Of a stretch of 33,157 bases of DNA, positions 32,288 to 33,157 are shown in pieces (the stretch's first letter is position 1; the number at the start of each line of letters is the position of its first letter). The stretch spans positions 1-33,157 of the forward strand of contig CAJLCS010000018.1 in assembly GCA_905205195.1 (NCBI GenBank), in the 5' to 3' direction. The DNA comes from an uncultured Eubacteriales bacterium (GTDB taxonomy: Bacteria; Bacillota; Clostridia; Oscillospirales; Oscillospiraceae). A program made the translations under genes and the position numbers. A model generated the notes under the pieces. That model ran no database searches. It was not told where the DNA came from and saw nothing but the letters and a program-made list of their open reading frames with translations.

Positions 32288-33157
32288 TCAGCCGGCCGTT
32301 TCTTTCTTTTGCAGATAATCGCGGGTCAGCCGCGTCAGCTCCTGGCTGAGGGCGGCCAGCGCAAGCAGATTCGGAATGGCCATCAGGCCGTTGAACAGCT
32401 CGGAAAGGGACCAGATCAGCCCGGTTTTCAGGCAGGCGCCCAGCAGGACGACGGTGGCCTGCACAGCGGTAAAGACCGGCCATGCCTTCGGCCCGAACAG
32501 ATACTGGGCGCAGCGTCCGCCGTAGTAGCCCCATCCCAGCACGGTGGCAAAGGCAAAGCAGCACAGTGCCGCCGCCAGAACCGGAGAGGCGGCATTGCCA
32601 TAAACGGCAGCAAAGGCCTGACCGGTCAGCGCGATACCGGGATCGGTGCCGTAGGGGATGGGAACGCCGCTGCAAAGAATCACAAGGGCTGTCATGGTGC
32701 AGATGACGACGGTGTCCAGAAACACCTCCATCATGCCCATCAGCCCCTGCTCCGCCGGATGGCGGACGGCGGCGCTGCCGTGGGCGATGGCGGCGGTGCC
32801 CATTCCGGCTTCGTTGGTAAAAACGCCCCGGGAAACGCCGATCCGGAGAGCCTGCCAGGCTGAGGCCAGCACGCCGCCGGTGACCGCCCGGGGGCAGAAG
32901 GCGCCGGTGACGATCCGGGCCAGCGCACCGGGAATCCGGTCGGCGCGGCCGATCAGCACCAGACTGCCGAACAGCAGATAGGCGCAGGAAGCAAAGGGCA
33001 CCAGCAGCTCCGCTGCGGCGCCGATCCGGCCGGAGCCGCCCCGCAGCAGGAAAAAGACCAGCACGCTCAGCCCGGCTCCCATCAGCAGATTGCCTGCGGC
33101 GGATTCCGCCCGGCCGAAAACGGACAGCGCCTGATTCATGCCGCCGATGACGGCGTT
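32288..33157 (-). CDS. AGCS-family sodium:alanine/glycine symporter (5' end cut)
   Basis: This is the C-terminal 289 residues of an amino acid:cation symporter of the alanine/glycine (AGCS) family; full proteins are about 450 residues, so the N-terminal third is beyond the window. Family landmarks are NAVIGGMNQALSVFG, the GVSRGVFTNEAGMGTAAIAH motif, and GWGYYGGRCAQYLFG. Several membrane helices follow. The reading frame is open to the last base, so the internal Met near 33139 is not the start. The gene is followed at a 23-nt gap by an aminotransferase in the same direction. It imports alanine or glycine with sodium or protons by family precedent; the substrate is not proven. Confidence 0.9.
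   Translation of the reverse strand, partial: NAVIGGMNQALSVFGRAESAAGNLLMGAGLSVLVFFLLRGGSGRIGAAAELLVPFASCAYLLFGSLVLIGRADRIPGALARIVTGAFCPRAVTGGVLASAWQALRIGVSRGVFTNEAGMGTAAIAHGSAAVRHPAEQGLMGMMEVFLDTVVICTMTALVILCSGVPIPYGTDPGIALTGQAFAAVYGNAASPVLAAALCCFAFATVLGWGYYGGRCAQYLFGPKAWPVFTAVQATVVLLGACLKTGLIWSLSELFNGLMAIPNLLALAALSQELTRLTRDYLQKKETAG

Noticed and set aside
1..33157. A hidden mobile element, CRISPR array, prophage or defence island
   Set aside because: I saw no transposase, integrase, phage gene, direct-repeat/spacer pattern or attachment-site pair; nearly all sequence is explained by core genes.

Overview
The window looks like a core-genome stretch from a GC-rich (estimated by eye near 60%) Gram-positive anaerobe of the class Clostridia, most likely Oscillospirales. 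The grounds are RNase J, WhiA, GdpP, YqhQ, strong GGAGG-type ribosome binding sites, several TTG/GTG starts, the order gdpP-rplI-dnaB, and an anaerobe-type polyferredoxin. I cannot name a genus. I found no rRNA, tRNA, CRISPR array, insertion sequence, phage gene or defence island.

Layout. 1-1616 (-): RNase J, missing its last few residues, with a leader of about 190 nt. 1974-3194 (+): an MFS-like transporter, followed at 3191-3421 by the remnant of a second tandem copy that has lost its start codon and its middle. 3491-12307 (+): a housekeeping run, gdpP-rplI-dnaB-tilS-hpt-ftsH and then a glycerol-1-phosphate dehydrogenase. 12349-13963: small accessory genes, namely a tiny membrane protein (-), an orotidine-5'-phosphate decarboxylase-like protein that seems to lack every expected catalytic residue (+), and a Thr-rich lipoprotein (-). 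13964-14353 (+): a four-cluster ferredoxin with its own promoter and terminator. 14487-19763 (+): murB-whiA-dnaE. 19819-28743 (+): a lipoprotein with calcium-loop repeats, a two-component pair, yqhQ, prmC, recA, recX, rimO and pgsA, ending at a strong terminator. 28839-33157 (-): glmM with a stand-alone GlmU-type acetyltransferase, then an aminotransferase preceded by a truncated AGCS amino acid/cation symporter.

How the genes fit together. The first long operon joins c-di-AMP turnover (gdpP), translation (rplI, tilS), replication (dnaB), purine salvage (hpt) and membrane proteolysis (ftsH). The tilS-hpt-ftsH order is widespread in Firmicutes. murB, glmM and the acetyltransferase serve peptidoglycan precursor supply. 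pgsA and the glycerol-1-phosphate dehydrogenase touch lipid headgroup and backbone chemistry. dnaB, dnaE, recA and recX serve replication and repair. The lipoprotein-regulator-kinase trio looks like a surface-sensing module placed at the head of a housekeeping operon.

No clearly new multi-gene system is evident. The best candidates for undescribed biology are the OMPDC-fold protein without its catalytic residues (12653-13525), the calcium-loop lipoprotein coupled to the two-component system (19819-23268), and the stand-alone LbH acetyltransferase beside glmM. The transporter remnant at 3191-3421 is a clear example of gene decay in progress.
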